Positions 6,884 through 13,648 of a stretch of DNA of 13,648 nt are shown here, piece by piece (the stretch's first letter is position 1; every line of letters starts with the position of its first letter). The notes beneath the pieces are model-generated. The model saw nothing but the letters and a program-made list of their open reading frames with translations, was not told the origin of the DNA and did no database searches. This DNA comes from Nitrososphaerota archaeon (GTDB lineage: Archaea; Thermoproteota; Nitrososphaeria; Nitrososphaerales; Nitrosopumilaceae): positions 1 through 13,648 of the forward strand of contig VHBM01000029.1 in the NCBI GenBank assembly GCA_016871975.1, read 5' to 3'. The position numbers and the translations under genes are program-made.

Positions 6884-7047
6884 TGCCCCCAGTCCTCGCC
6901 AACAGCTTGGGCTGGTTTTAGCTCAAAGCCGTCTGACTTTTTTACAAGCTCAAAACTGGCTCCACAGTCAGGGCATGTTATGAGCTCCCCTTCCATGGCA
7001 TCCTTTGGAACCGAAATATTTGCATCACATTCTGCACATTTTGTCAT
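6880..7047 (-). CDS. lysW: LysW amino-group carrier protein, copy 1, with C-terminal Gln
   Basis: This 55-residue acidic zinc-ribbon protein carries two Cys pairs, CAEC (4-7) and CPDC (25-28), as in LysW. LysW protects the amino group of alpha-aminoadipate or glutamate by isopeptide linkage to its terminal Glu. The C-terminus reads AVGEDWGQ: the conserved EDWG is followed by Gln (CAG), not Glu, then TGA. Copy 2 at 12681-12845 has the normal Glu (GAG). Both ends are fixed by neighbours: ATG overlaps the homocitrate synthase stop (ATGA), and TGA overlaps the lysX start (GTGA). A good ribosome-binding site (GGAGAGG, 7055-7061) sits 7 bases before the ATG. The gene is surely LysW-like. Whether it can be charged without first converting the Gln to Glu is unknown. 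Confidence 0.92.
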   Translation of the reverse strand: MTKCAECDANISVPKDAMEGELITCPDCGASFELVKKSDGFELKPAQAVGEDWGQ

Positions 7048-8237
7048 TTTACTTCCTCTCCTTTCATCATTTTTTGCTCATTAATTATCTTTTTTTCAAG
7101 TCTATCCTCTAATGGTATCTCAAGCAAATCCCCCATGCGCAGATTCTTCAAACCTGCAGCAATTGCCTTTGCATCTTCGTCATTTTTTGCCAGTCCTAAA
7201 AGTGACATTAGATAGCCTGCCCCTGTCTTACCGGCAAGCTCGCCAAATACTATTCTGCGCCTGTTTCCTACCACACGCGGCGGTATTGGCTCATATGCTG
7301 CAGGATTTCGCAAAATCGCTGCAAGGTGTGTTCCTGCCTTGTGCTTGTATGCAGATGTGCCAACAATTGGTTTAGAGTCGTATGGTGTAATTGTTGTGTA
7401 CTGCTCAATTAGCTTTGAAAGATCAGTTAGCATGTCTAGCCTAAAATCATTTGGTGATTTGTACAGATAAGTCAGTGCTACTGCAGCTTCTGCAAGAGAA
7501 GGAATTCCAGTTCTTTCTCCAATACCATCAATTGTTGTATGGATTTGATCAGCTCCTGCATCGCATCCTGCAAATGCATTTGCAAGTGCAAACCCAATAT
7601 CATTATGACAGTGAACATCAAGTGGAGTTTTGATATTTTCATGTACCATCTTTACTAGATTGTACATGCCAATTGGTCTCATTACCCCAACTGTATCTGG
7701 GATGCTGATCCTGTCAACTCCAGCTTCTTCAATTGCCTTGCAAACCTTTATCAAAAATGATGGCTCTGCCCTGCTTCCATCCTCTACAGTAAACCTCATC
7801 TTTAGCCCATGAGACTTTGCATACTCTACTGTCTCAACTGCCCTTTTCAGTGCCTCTTCTTTTGTTATTCGTAGCTTGTCTTTTAGATGAATATCAGAAA
7901 TTCCAAGATATGTTGCAGTCCAAATGGCATCACATTTTAGCGCAACATCAACATCTTGCTTTAGGGCCCTTACATGGGCAACAATGTCTGCCTTTAGCCC
8001 CTGCTTTATGATGGTCTTTGTGGCCTCAAAGTGATCGCGTGATACAATAGGTGAGATTTCGATTTGATCTACGCCAAAATAGTCAAGCATCCACGCGATC
8101 TGGATTCTTTGCTTGTTTGTGAAGGTGACCCCTGGGTGTTGCTCGCCTTCTCGTAGCGTACTGTCTAGTACTCGGATCTTTTTTTGACTTTTATTATATG
8201 CATTATGCTGATTTGCATAGTAATTCGGATCATTCAT
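7044..8237 (-). CDS. hcs: Homocitrate synthase
   Basis: This 397-residue DRE-TIM metallolyase condenses acetyl-CoA with 2-oxoglutarate, the first step of the alpha-aminoadipate lysine pathway. Signatures are VLDSTLREGEQ (23-33), VHCHNDIG (208-215) and the C-terminal YKHKAGTHLAAIL (297-309) followed by NPAAYEPIPP. The last two resemble the Thermus homocitrate synthase pattern more than isopropylmalate synthase, which has a longer LeuA regulatory domain absent here. Isopropylmalate or citramalate synthase remains possible but less likely beside LysW and LysX. The gene opens a second transcription unit, with a TATA box about 30 bases upstream, and overlaps lysW copy 1 by 4 bases. The symbol lysS is also used in the literature. 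Confidence 0.88.
   Translation of the reverse strand: MNDPNYYANQHNAYNKSQKKIRVLDSTLREGEQHPGVTFTNKQRIQIAWMLDYFGVDQIEISPIVSRDHFEATKTIIKQGLKADIVAHVRALKQDVDVALKCDAIWTATYLGISDIHLKDKLRITKEEALKRAVETVEYAKSHGLKMRFTVEDGSRAEPSFLIKVCKAIEEAGVDRISIPDTVGVMRPIGMYNLVKMVHENIKTPLDVHCHNDIGFALANAFAGCDAGADQIHTTIDGIGERTGIPSLAEAAVALTYLYKSPNDFRLDMLTDLSKLIEQYTTITPYDSKPIVGTSAYKHKAGTHLAAILRNPAAYEPIPPRVVGNRRRIVFGELAGKTGAGYLMSLLGLAKNDEDAKAIAAGLKNLRMGDLLEIPLEDRLEKKIINEQKMMKGEEVK
7055..7061 (-). promoter_or_regulatory. Ribosome-binding site for lysW copy 1
   Basis: GGAGAGG on the minus strand, inside the last codons of homocitrate synthase, lies 7 bases before the overlapping ATGA. Clear Shine-Dalgarno sites are rare in this window, so its presence suggests that the carrier is translated at its own, higher rate. 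Confidence 0.6.
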
Positions 8238-8262
8238 TGCTAATTTAGAGCCAATTATATCA

Positions 8263-8278
8263 GAATATAAAGATATTC
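8263..8278 (-). promoter_or_regulatory. TATA box and overlapping palindrome before homocitrate synthase
   Basis: On the minus strand CTTTATATTC (8263-8272) is a TATA-like element whose centre is about 30 bases before the ATG, so the leader would be only a few bases. It lies inside a perfect inverted repeat, gaatat-aaag-atattc (8263-8278). A protein bound to this palindrome would block TBP, so it could be an operator, although AT-rich palindromes also arise by chance. Confidence 0.5.
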
Positions 8279-8308
8279 GTACTAAATTCGGCTAGTTTCT
8301 ACAATGTT

Positions 8309-8354
8309 GATCCTATCTTCGCTAATATTGAATATGTTAGATCCTAATCTCGCT
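8309..8354. repeat. Operator-like direct repeats upstream of the homocitrate synthase promoter
   Basis: Two 15-base copies, gatcctatcttcgct (8309-8323) and gatcctaatctcgct (8340-8354), match at 12 of 15 positions and are 31 bases apart, close to three helical turns. An imperfect inverted repeat (8322-8340, ctaatat...atgttag) lies between them. They sit 35-90 bases upstream of the TATA box and next to the Lrp-type regulator gene. Binding by that regulator is an inference. Confidence 0.45.
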
Positions 8355-8355
8355 T

Positions 8356-8775
8356 TTAGGTTATTGTGCGAAGAATAATGACTGTGTTTGTGTCAGAGAC
8401 TCCTGGAATTTTTCTTAGTGAATCAATGCTGCCATTGATTTCTGTGATGTTTGGCGCTCTAATTATTACAGCAATGTCATACTGTCCTGTAATTTCATAT
8501 ACGGTTTTTACTCCTTCAAGCTTTGTTAGTCTTGCTGAGACCTTTGATGTATCCATTGATGACTCGACAGAAATCAAAACTATGGCACTGGTTGTATTTG
8601 ATTCACCAATCTCCACTGTAAATTTTTTTATGATTCCAGAATCAACAAGATTTTTTACTCTTCTTCGTACAGCAGACTCTGAAAGTTTTAGCTTTTTTCC
8701 AATATCTACAAATGATTCTCTTGAATCATTTCGCAAAAACTCGATTATTTTCTCATCTGTTTTATCAGCGTACAT
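8356..8775 (-). CDS. Lrp/AsnC-family transcriptional regulator, probably LysM-like
   Basis: This 139-residue protein has an N-terminal helix-turn-helix (about 5-50, with SFVDIGKKLKLSESAVRRRV) and a C-terminal ligand-sensing RAM domain (about 62-139, with GVKTVYEITGQYDIAVII). This is the standard Lrp/AsnC layout, forming dimers and higher oligomers that respond to amino acids. It overlaps the end of lysJ by 11 bases and lies just before the homocitrate synthase promoter, inside the lysine/arginine cluster. In Sulfolobus an Lrp-type protein, LysM, controls lysW-cluster expression in response to lysine. The same role is a reasonable inference here, but the ligand cannot be read from sequence. 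The best-placed targets are the repeats at 8309-8354 and the palindrome at 8263-8278. Confidence 0.88.
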   Translation of the reverse strand: MYADKTDEKIIEFLRNDSRESFVDIGKKLKLSESAVRRRVKNLVDSGIIKKFTVEIGESNTTSAIVLISVESSMDTSKVSARLTKLEGVKTVYEITGQYDIAVIIRAPNITEINGSIDSLRKIPGVSDTNTVIILRTIT

Positions 8776-9943
8776 TTTTTCTCTCCTCTTCTCTGCTTAG
8801 TAATACGTCTAGGATATCTATTACTTTTGTTATATCTTGCTCTGTTATTACAAGCGGCGGCAAAAGTCTAATGATGTTTTTGCCAGAGTATAGAAGCAAA
8901 ACTCCTTTTTGGATTCCTTCAAATAAAATGTCTTTGACTTCAAATTTTAGCTCAACTCCAATCATGAGACCTTTGCCTCTGACCTCTCTGACTATTTTGT
9001 GTTTTTCCTTTAGTCGTTCCAGTCCATCTCTGAATATTTTTCCCATCTTTGCAGCATTATCAACTAGGCCATCTTGAGTGAGTGCCTGGATTGCGCCAAT
9101 TCCTGCAGCACATGAAAGTGGGTTTCCACCAAACGTTGAAGAGTGCTCTCCTTTTTGTATGCAGGCAAGTATGTCTTGTCTTACCAGTGTTGCACCCATT
9201 GGTACTCCGCCAGCAATACCTTTTGCAAGACACATAATGTCAGGTGTTGTGTTCCAGTGCTCGCCTGCCCATATCTTTCCTGTCCTTCCAAACCCTGACT
9301 GAATTTCATCGAAAATCAGCAAAATATGTCGTTCATCGCACAATTTTCTCACATCTTGCAGAAATCCATCAGGTGGAACATGAATTCCGCTCTCACCCTG
9401 AATTGGCTCTAAGATTACAAATCCTGTATCATCAGTAATTGTAGAACGTAATGCATCAATGTCACCATATGGTGAAAATGATACGCTTTCTACTAGCGGC
9501 TCAAATGATTTTCTATATTTTGGATTAAAGGTAACTGACAGTGCACCAAGTGACTTGCCGTGGTAGGAACCATTCATGGCCACCATTCCTTTTTTACCTG
9601 TAAACTTTCTTGCAAACTTGATAGCTGCCTCTACTGCCTCTGCCCCGCTGTTGTTTAGATGTACTTGGTTTAAGCCCTTTGGTGCAATCTTGATCAAGCT
9701 TTCAAGAAACTCTTCACGAGTCTTGTTGTAGACTGAGCTGTGTACTGTAATTATTTTTTCAAGCTGTGACTTTATCGCATTAACAACACGTGGATTTCTG
9801 TGGCCGACAAGTGCAACGCCGTATCCGCCCATGCAGTCAATGTACTCTTTACCGTTAATGTCCCATACATGAGCTCCTAGTCCTTTTTCGATTGTTACAG
9901 GAAACCTCTGGTATAGGTTTCCCATTATTTGGTCTTCAGTCAT
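8765..9943 (-). CDS. lysJ: [LysW]-aminoadipate/glutamate semialdehyde aminotransferase
   Basis: This class-III PLP aminotransferase of the ArgD/LysJ group converts the carrier-bound semialdehyde to the amine, giving LysW-lysine or LysW-ornithine. Motifs are NNSGAEAVEAA for PLP phosphate binding, LLIFDEIQSGFGRTG with the Asp that contacts the PLP ring, and LAKGIAGGVPMGA with the Schiff-base lysine (residue 241 from my start). I start at ATG 9943 (MTEDQIMGN, 392 residues), not at the TTG at 9961 that adds six residues. The ATG forms an ATGA overlap with the lysZ stop, the pattern used elsewhere in this operon. It is the only such aminotransferase in view, so it probably serves both pathways. 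The 3' end overlaps the regulator gene by 11 bases. Confidence 0.9.
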   Translation of the reverse strand: MTEDQIMGNLYQRFPVTIEKGLGAHVWDINGKEYIDCMGGYGVALVGHRNPRVVNAIKSQLEKIITVHSSVYNKTREEFLESLIKIAPKGLNQVHLNNSGAEAVEAAIKFARKFTGKKGMVAMNGSYHGKSLGALSVTFNPKYRKSFEPLVESVSFSPYGDIDALRSTITDDTGFVILEPIQGESGIHVPPDGFLQDVRKLCDERHILLIFDEIQSGFGRTGKIWAGEHWNTTPDIMCLAKGIAGGVPMGATLVRQDILACIQKGEHSSTFGGNPLSCAAGIGAIQALTQDGLVDNAAKMGKIFRDGLERLKEKHKIVREVRGKGLMIGVELKFEVKDILFEGIQKGVLLLYSGKNIIRLLPPLVITEQDITKVIDILDVLLSREEERKNVR

Positions 9944-10740
9944 CTTGTGATTACCGTACAATTATCATGAGATATGGCAGATGATATTGGGTTTTCTTTT
10001 TGTCCATTTGAGATTAGTGCCTCTTTTACTCCCATCTCTAGTGCCTCTGTTGCAGCAAGTATCTTTTTTTCCATACCAAAACCAATTTTTGGCAAAACCT
10101 CCTTCGCCTCTGCCAAGGTAAGATTCCTAACAAGCTTGTCATCAAGCAAAAGTCCATCAACGTTTGTTAAAAACAAAACCTTGTCTGATGAAATCTTTCC
10201 CGCAACATAGGCTGCAGCTCTATCTCCATCCACATTTAGAAACTCAGATTCTTCACTTATCGCTATAGGCGATATGACAGGAGTATATCCTTGATCAAGA
10301 AGTGTCTTTATGAAAGTCGCATTTACGTTGGTTATTTTACCCGTATATCCGCCATCAATTACCTGTTTTCGTCCCTTTTCATTTACAATGACTAGCTTCT
10401 TTTTTCGCTCAGCCTCAATTATCTTGCCATCAACACCTGAAAGGCCGACTGCGTTTATTCCATTTTTTTGCAACATCAAGACTATGGTCTTGTTGATGCG
10501 TCCTGACATTACCATTGTAAAAATTTCAGCAGTCTCTTTGTCTGTGTATCTGCTCTTTATTCCGCCAGGTGAGACAACAAACTTTGGTTCTTTCCCAAGA
10601 TTTTCTGTAACCTTGGTTACTTCCTTTCCTCCACCATGGACTAGTACTATGCCTTCTCGCTTGGCTACTTTTTTGATATCTGAAATTGTTGAAGAATGTA
10701 AATTATCAACTACACTCCCTCCAATCTTGATTGTAATCAT
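9940..10740 (-). CDS. lysZ: [LysW]-aminoadipate/glutamate kinase
   Basis: This 266-residue member of the amino-acid kinase family (N-acetylglutamate kinase-like) phosphorylates the side-chain carboxylate of the LysW-bound substrate. Visible motifs are KIGGS (5-9) and VHGGGKEV (34-41) for nucleotide binding, VMSGRINKTIV (77-87), and FLNVDGDRAAAYVA (167-180) near the active site. The size is right for the family, and there is no arginine-feedback N-terminal helix extension. The gene starts 3 bases after lysY and overlaps lysJ by 4 bases. Next to LysW and LysX it is better called LysZ than ArgB. A single copy between the two carrier-ligase pairs suggests dual use for lysine and arginine. Confidence 0.9.
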   Translation of the reverse strand: MITIKIGGSVVDNLHSSTISDIKKVAKREGIVLVHGGGKEVTKVTENLGKEPKFVVSPGGIKSRYTDKETAEIFTMVMSGRINKTIVLMLQKNGINAVGLSGVDGKIIEAERKKKLVIVNEKGRKQVIDGGYTGKITNVNATFIKTLLDQGYTPVISPIAISEESEFLNVDGDRAAAYVAGKISSDKVLFLTNVDGLLLDDKLVRNLTLAEAKEVLPKIGFGMEKKILAATEALEMGVKEALISNGQKENPISSAISHDNCTVITR

Positions 10741-10743
10741 GTC

Positions 10744-11796
10744 TTACACTGGAGTTAGAGGAGAGTATCTTAATCCTTCTGACTCATCAAAGCCACTCAT
10801 CACATTCATGTTCTGGATGGCCGAGCCTGCTGCCCCTTTCATCAAGTTGTCTGATGCAGATAGTGCAATTAGCCTGTTGTTGTCTTCATCTATGTCAAAG
10901 CCAATGTCGCAAAAGTTAGAGCCGACAACAAACTTTGGATCAGGAAACTTGTAGAATCCTTTCTTATCGCGAATTAACCTGATGAACCTTTCATTTTGGA
11001 AATCTTCGCGATAAATCTTCCATAGTTCCTTTTCGTCCATATTTTTTAATAGGAATGTGTGATTTGTACACAAGATCCCCCTTACAATATCAACAGCGTG
11101 AGGACTCATAGAAACTTTGATCTTTTTTCCTGCAACCTCGCTAAGTTCTTGCTCGATTTCTCCTGTGTGTCTGTGCTTTGCAGGCTTGTATGGTCGTATC
11201 ACTCCTGACCTCATTGCATGATGAGTTCCAGACTCTGATGTTGCACCTGCACCAGAAGAGCCAATCTTGGAATCAACAATGATATGATCAGTATCAATCA
11301 GATTTCGTTTTATCAATGGATACAGTGCTAGCATAGATGTAACTGCCATACATCCAGGACAGGAAACAAATTGTGCATTTTTTATTTGCTCTCGATGAAT
11401 TTCAGGAACACCAAATACTGATTTTGCCAGATAATCAGGATAAGGATGCTCCCATCCGTACCATTTTTTGTAATCTTCAGGGTTGTGTAGCCTATAGTCT
11501 GCACTAAGATCAATTATCTTCATTCCCCTATCATAAAGTGATTTTACAATCTCTGTTGCAGTGCCATGGGGAACGGCAGTAAATACAAGGTCACACTTGT
11601 CTGACATTTTGTCATAGTCTAGCTCAGAAAAGGTAAGGTCTGTAAATCCCTTGAGGCTTGGCTGTACTCTGTGTAGATATTCGCCAACATACTGCCTTGA
11701 GGTAACCATTGTGATCTCAACTTTAGGATGACTGACTAGCAGTCGTAATGTTTCTCCTCCGACAAATCCAGATGCTCCTACAACTCCAACTTTCAT
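10744..11796 (-). CDS. lysY: [LysW]-aminoadipyl/glutamyl phosphate reductase
   Basis: This 350-residue enzyme, homologous to N-acetyl-glutamyl-phosphate reductase ArgC, uses NADPH to reduce the acyl phosphate on LysW to the semialdehyde. It has an N-terminal dinucleotide-binding loop (GASGFVGGE, 7-15), the catalytic cysteine in SCPGCMAVTS (Cys149), and an SKIGSSGAGA segment followed by HHAMRSGVIRPYKPAKHRHTG, where LysY/ArgC proteins carry the catalytic histidine. The gap of 29 bases to the upstream ligase gene is the longest spacer between adjacent genes within the argG-to-lrp block. It holds no obvious Shine-Dalgarno or TATA box, so read-through from argG is likely. It is single copy in the window and presumably shared by both pathways. 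Confidence 0.9.
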   Translation of the reverse strand: MKVGVVGASGFVGGETLRLLVSHPKVEITMVTSRQYVGEYLHRVQPSLKGFTDLTFSELDYDKMSDKCDLVFTAVPHGTATEIVKSLYDRGMKIIDLSADYRLHNPEDYKKWYGWEHPYPDYLAKSVFGVPEIHREQIKNAQFVSCPGCMAVTSMLALYPLIKRNLIDTDHIIVDSKIGSSGAGATSESGTHHAMRSGVIRPYKPAKHRHTGEIEQELSEVAGKKIKVSMSPHAVDIVRGILCTNHTFLLKNMDEKELWKIYREDFQNERFIRLIRDKKGFYKFPDPKFVVGSNFCDIGFDIDEDNNRLIALSASDNLMKGAAGSAIQNMNVMSGFDESEGLRYSPLTPV

Positions 11797-11825
11797 AGAT
11801 ATCGCTTCTTGTAATGCGGTATAAT

Positions 11826-12680
11826 TTATTTCCTAACGGAATTTACAGCAAACTCTACCATTGTTTTTGGAATGTTTTTTGTTGCAACTTTAGCCAGTCC
11901 CTTAAACTCGACAGTATTATTTACTTCATGAACAACAAGGCCACGCTTTTCATCTTCCATCATGTCTATTCCTAGGATTCCGCCGCCTACAGCCTTTGAT
12001 GCTCTCACGCAAAGGTCTTCTATCTCTTTAGTTATTTTACAGAGCTCAGCATCTGCTCCTAGTGCAATATTTGTCTTAAATCCAGATGATTTTCTATACA
12101 TTGCAGCAACTACTTCATCTCCTACAATAATTGCTCGCAAGTCACGTGGAGGCCTTTTTACCATTTCCTGAAGATAAAATATTCTGTCATGTGGGCCATC
12201 TGTATATTCTCTTATCTCAAATAATGCATCGACTGTGTCTTTGTCCTTTAGCGGCACTACACTTCGTCCCCAACTGCCAACAATTGGTTTTATCACAAGA
12301 GGATATCCAACCTTGTCAAGGTTTTCTCTTGCAGCTTCGGCTGAAAATGAAAAGTATGTCTTTGGTGTAGGGACTTTATTCTTACTTAGCAGTAGTGAGG
12401 TGAGCATTTTGTTTCCACAATTGTTTGCAACCTCAAATGTATTGATTACAGGAATTCCAAGAAACTCTAGACATGCAGTAAAGTGAAGACCACGATAATA
12501 ACTCACACATCTTTCAAGTACAACATTGCCAAAATCATAGTCAGACTTTTTGCTTTCTGTGCTGAATCGCGTTGTCTTTGCATCAATTGATGTAGTATCG
12601 TATCCAAGAGACTCTGCTTCTTTTTGAAGCATTTTTTCTTCTGCTCGGACTCGATCAAAAACTATGCTGATCTTTGACAA
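11826..12680 (-). CDS. argX: LysW ligase copy 2, probably glutamate-specific (ArgX), ATP-grasp
   Basis: This 284-residue paralogue of the ligase at 6032-6883 has the same order of motifs: VLERCVSYYRGLHF (54-67), PIVGSWGRS (132-140), RDLRAIIVGD (179-188), Asp239 and EVNNTVEF (252-259). It starts with TTG at 12680, directly after the lysW copy 2 stop codon (TAATTG). I call it ArgX, the LysW-glutamate ligase, because it lies with lysW copy 2 immediately downstream of argG while the other copy lies with homocitrate synthase. This is inference from context, and the two could be swapped or partly overlap in specificity. The C-terminal NTVEFKGLAKVATK stretch differs clearly from NTTEYKNTVRVCG in the other copy and is a likely place for specificity differences. 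Confidence 0.8.
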   Translation of the reverse strand: MSKISIVFDRVRAEEKMLQKEAESLGYDTTSIDAKTTRFSTESKKSDYDFGNVVLERCVSYYRGLHFTACLEFLGIPVINTFEVANNCGNKMLTSLLLSKNKVPTPKTYFSFSAEAARENLDKVGYPLVIKPIVGSWGRSVVPLKDKDTVDALFEIREYTDGPHDRIFYLQEMVKRPPRDLRAIIVGDEVVAAMYRKSSGFKTNIALGADAELCKITKEIEDLCVRASKAVGGGILGIDMMEDEKRGLVVHEVNNTVEFKGLAKVATKNIPKTMVEFAVNSVRK

Positions 12681-12845
12681 TTACTCTCCCCAGTCTTCGC
12701 CTACTGTTTCTGCCTGCTTTAATTCTATTGAGCCACCTTTTTTTGCAATCTCAAAGTCGGCTCCGCAGTCAGGACAAGAAACAATCTCTCCAACTGAGGC
12801 ATCTGCTGGGACGTTGATATTTCCATCACAATCTGGACAATTCAT
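12681..12845 (-). CDS. lysW: LysW amino-group carrier protein, copy 2, with C-terminal Glu
   Basis: This 54-residue zinc-ribbon protein has Cys pairs CPDC (3-6) and CPDC (24-27), an acidic body, and the canonical end VGEDWGE. The last Glu (GAG) is the residue to which LysX or ArgX attaches the substrate amino group, so this copy looks fully competent. It is too short for ordinary gene callers. The start is fixed by a strong Shine-Dalgarno site overlapping the argG stop, 9 bases upstream of the ATG, and its stop abuts the ligase start. Compared with copy 1 the body has diverged well (for example VPADASVGEIVSC here, VPKDAMEGELITC there) while the fold residues are kept. It is therefore an old duplicate rather than a recent one. 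Confidence 0.95.
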   Translation of the reverse strand: MNCPDCDGNINVPADASVGEIVSCPDCGADFEIAKKGGSIELKQAETVGEDWGE

Positions 12846-12854
12846 TGATTCAAC

Positions 12855-12862
12855 TCACCTCT
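12855..12862 (-). promoter_or_regulatory. Strong Shine-Dalgarno site for lysW copy 2
   Basis: GAGGTGAG on the minus strand is an almost perfect complement to the archaeal 16S rRNA tail, placed 9 bases before the ATG at 12845. The argG stop codon TGA is part of it. It is the best such site in the window and fits a need for high levels of the small carrier. Confidence 0.75.
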
Positions 12863-13648
12863 TTTTTTGTAATTTATTAGCTTCTGTCGATTGCATTCCC
12901 CACAATTCTACAAAACCTTTAGCTAGCTTTTGATCAAAGCTAGACTTTTTTCCATATGTGGCCACATCATGGCTGTAAAGGGAATACTTTGATTTTCGAC
13001 CAACAACGCGCAAACTTCCTTTGTACATTTTTAACTTGACAGTTCCTGTCACACGTTTTTGTGATTGGTTGATAAACATATCTAATTCATCTTTTAGCGG
13101 ATCATTCCACAGTCCAGAGTAGACAAGCCATGCCCACTCGCTGTCAACAAGTGACTTGAACTTTGTTTCATGTTTTGTGAGAACCATTTTCTCAAGATCA
13201 GAATGTGCCTCAATTAGACACAGCGCAGCAGGGGTTTCATAAACCTCACGTGATTTTATTCCAACCACACGATCTTCGATGTGATCGACTATGCCAATTC
13301 CACATCCGCCTGCTTTTTTGTTGATATATTCAATTAGCTTGATTGGCGGAAGTGTTTTGCCATCTACCTGTACTGGGATTCCGTTTTGAAATTTTATCTC
13401 AAGATATGTTGGCTTGTCAGGCAGATTTTTTGTCTTAACCCAGATAAACGCATCATTAGGCGGCTCTTTGTAAGGGTCTTCTAAGACTCCACCTTCGATT
13501 GCCCTTCCCCAAAGGTTCTGATCAATGCTGAATTTTTTGGCAACAGTATCTATCTTGATTCCCTGCTCTTGCGCAAATTCCAGCTCGGTCTCGCGATCCA
13601 AATTCATGTCCCGAATTGGTGCAATTATAGGAAGATTTGATCCTGAAC
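12855..13648 (-). CDS. argG: Argininosuccinate synthase, C-terminal part
   Basis: The last 263 residues are visible, and the gene continues past the right edge (the visible part begins SGSNLPIIAPIRDMNLDRET). The IAPIR...L.RE.E.E.A.E.GI region followed by FSIDQNLWGRAIEGGVLEDP is diagnostic of ArgG, which joins citrulline and aspartate using ATP in arginine synthesis. Further matches are GGCGIGIVDHIEDRVVGIKSREVYETPAA-like residues at the tetramer and substrate site. The full enzyme is about 400 residues, so roughly the first third is outside the window. The Met at 13607 is internal, not the start. It is the first visible gene of the block and ties the downstream LysW pair to arginine synthesis. 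Confidence 0.95.
   Translation of the reverse strand, partial: SGSNLPIIAPIRDMNLDRETELEFAQEQGIKIDTVAKKFSIDQNLWGRAIEGGVLEDPYKEPPNDAFIWVKTKNLPDKPTYLEIKFQNGIPVQVDGKTLPPIKLIEYINKKAGGCGIGIVDHIEDRVVGIKSREVYETPAALCLIEAHSDLEKMVLTKHETKFKSLVDSEWAWLVYSGLWNDPLKDELDMFINQSQKRVTGTVKLKMYKGSLRVVGRKSKYSLYSHDVATYGKKSSFDQKLAKGFVELWGMQSTEANKLQKKR

Noticed and set aside
6880..6890. Frameshift in the G-run of lysW copy 1 as the cause of the terminal Gln
   Set aside because: Adding or removing one G gives neither a normal LysW end nor a proper stop. The GTGA overlap with lysX is intact only in the given reading.
8343..8360. Hairpin cctaa...ttagg at the Lrp stop as a terminator
   Set aside because: The stem is only 5 bases with no following T-tract on the minus strand, too weak to call. 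The same bases are part of the direct repeat.
8366..9077. Overlapping + strand open frames opposite the Lrp and lysJ genes
   Set aside because: Mirror reading of strongly conserved minus-strand genes; no family resemblance.
9944..9961. TTG start for lysJ adding six residues
   Set aside because: The ATG at 9943 gives the ATGA overlap with lysZ typical of this operon. The TTG version would overlap lysZ by 22 bases.
10310..10954. 214-codon open frame on the + strand opposite lysZ/lysY
   Set aside because: Its composition (Ser/Pro/Phe-rich, low charge) is that of an antisense shadow of two well-supported genes, and no promoter is visible.
13569..13607. Met at 13607 as the start of argG
   Set aside because: The frame stays open to the right edge and the preceding residues (NLPIIAPIRD) are conserved ArgG sequence.

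Overview
This window looks like the chromosome of an ammonia-oxidising thaumarchaeon of the Nitrosopumilus / Nitrosarchaeum / Nitrosotenuis type. That is an inference from AT-rich DNA, archaeal-type genes (DnaG primase, CTP-dependent riboflavin kinase, Dph5, LysW-dependent amino-acid synthesis), TATA boxes about 26 bases before start codons, and leaderless starts. I see no mobile element, CRISPR array, tRNA or rRNA. Almost all of the sequence is coding, and the longest gap between genes is about 170 bases.

Left part, mostly + strand (1-3660): the tail of an enoyl-CoA hydratase family gene; an A-type iron-sulfur carrier (HesB/IscA) with its own promoter; then dnaG followed 5 bases later by an HTH-riboflavin kinase gene (RbkR type). 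A cytidylyltransferase-type FAD synthase gene (ribL) on the minus strand runs into the kinase gene tail to tail and overlaps it by 4 bases, so the riboflavin to FMN to FAD steps sit side by side. A small coiled-coil protein gene with a clear leaderless promoter follows.

Right part, minus strand throughout (13648 down to 3662): a long amino-acid biosynthesis cluster. Read in the direction of transcription it is argG (5' end outside the window), lysW copy 2, argX/lysX copy 2, lysY, lysZ, lysJ, an Lrp/AsnC regulator, a 118-base gap with a promoter and operator-like repeats, homocitrate synthase, lysW copy 1, lysX copy 1, lysK, dph5, and possibly a 48-residue ORF. Most junctions overlap by 4 bases (ATGA or GTGA) or abut, which suggests translational coupling.

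The layout fits a shared lysine/arginine system. Two carrier-ligase pairs load either alpha-aminoadipate (next to homocitrate synthase) or glutamate (next to argG). One set of LysZ, LysY, LysJ and LysK then processes both carrier-bound intermediates, as known from Sulfolobus. Homoaconitase, homoisocitrate dehydrogenase, argF and argH are not in the window.

The most striking observation is that LysW copy 1 ends in ...EDWGQ. LysW copy 2 ends in ...EDWGE, the normal form, whose terminal Glu side chain is the attachment site for the substrate. Other points of interest are a DUF357-like domain fused to Dph5, HTH-like domains on both convergent flavin genes, and repeats in front of the homocitrate synthase promoter beside the Lrp gene.
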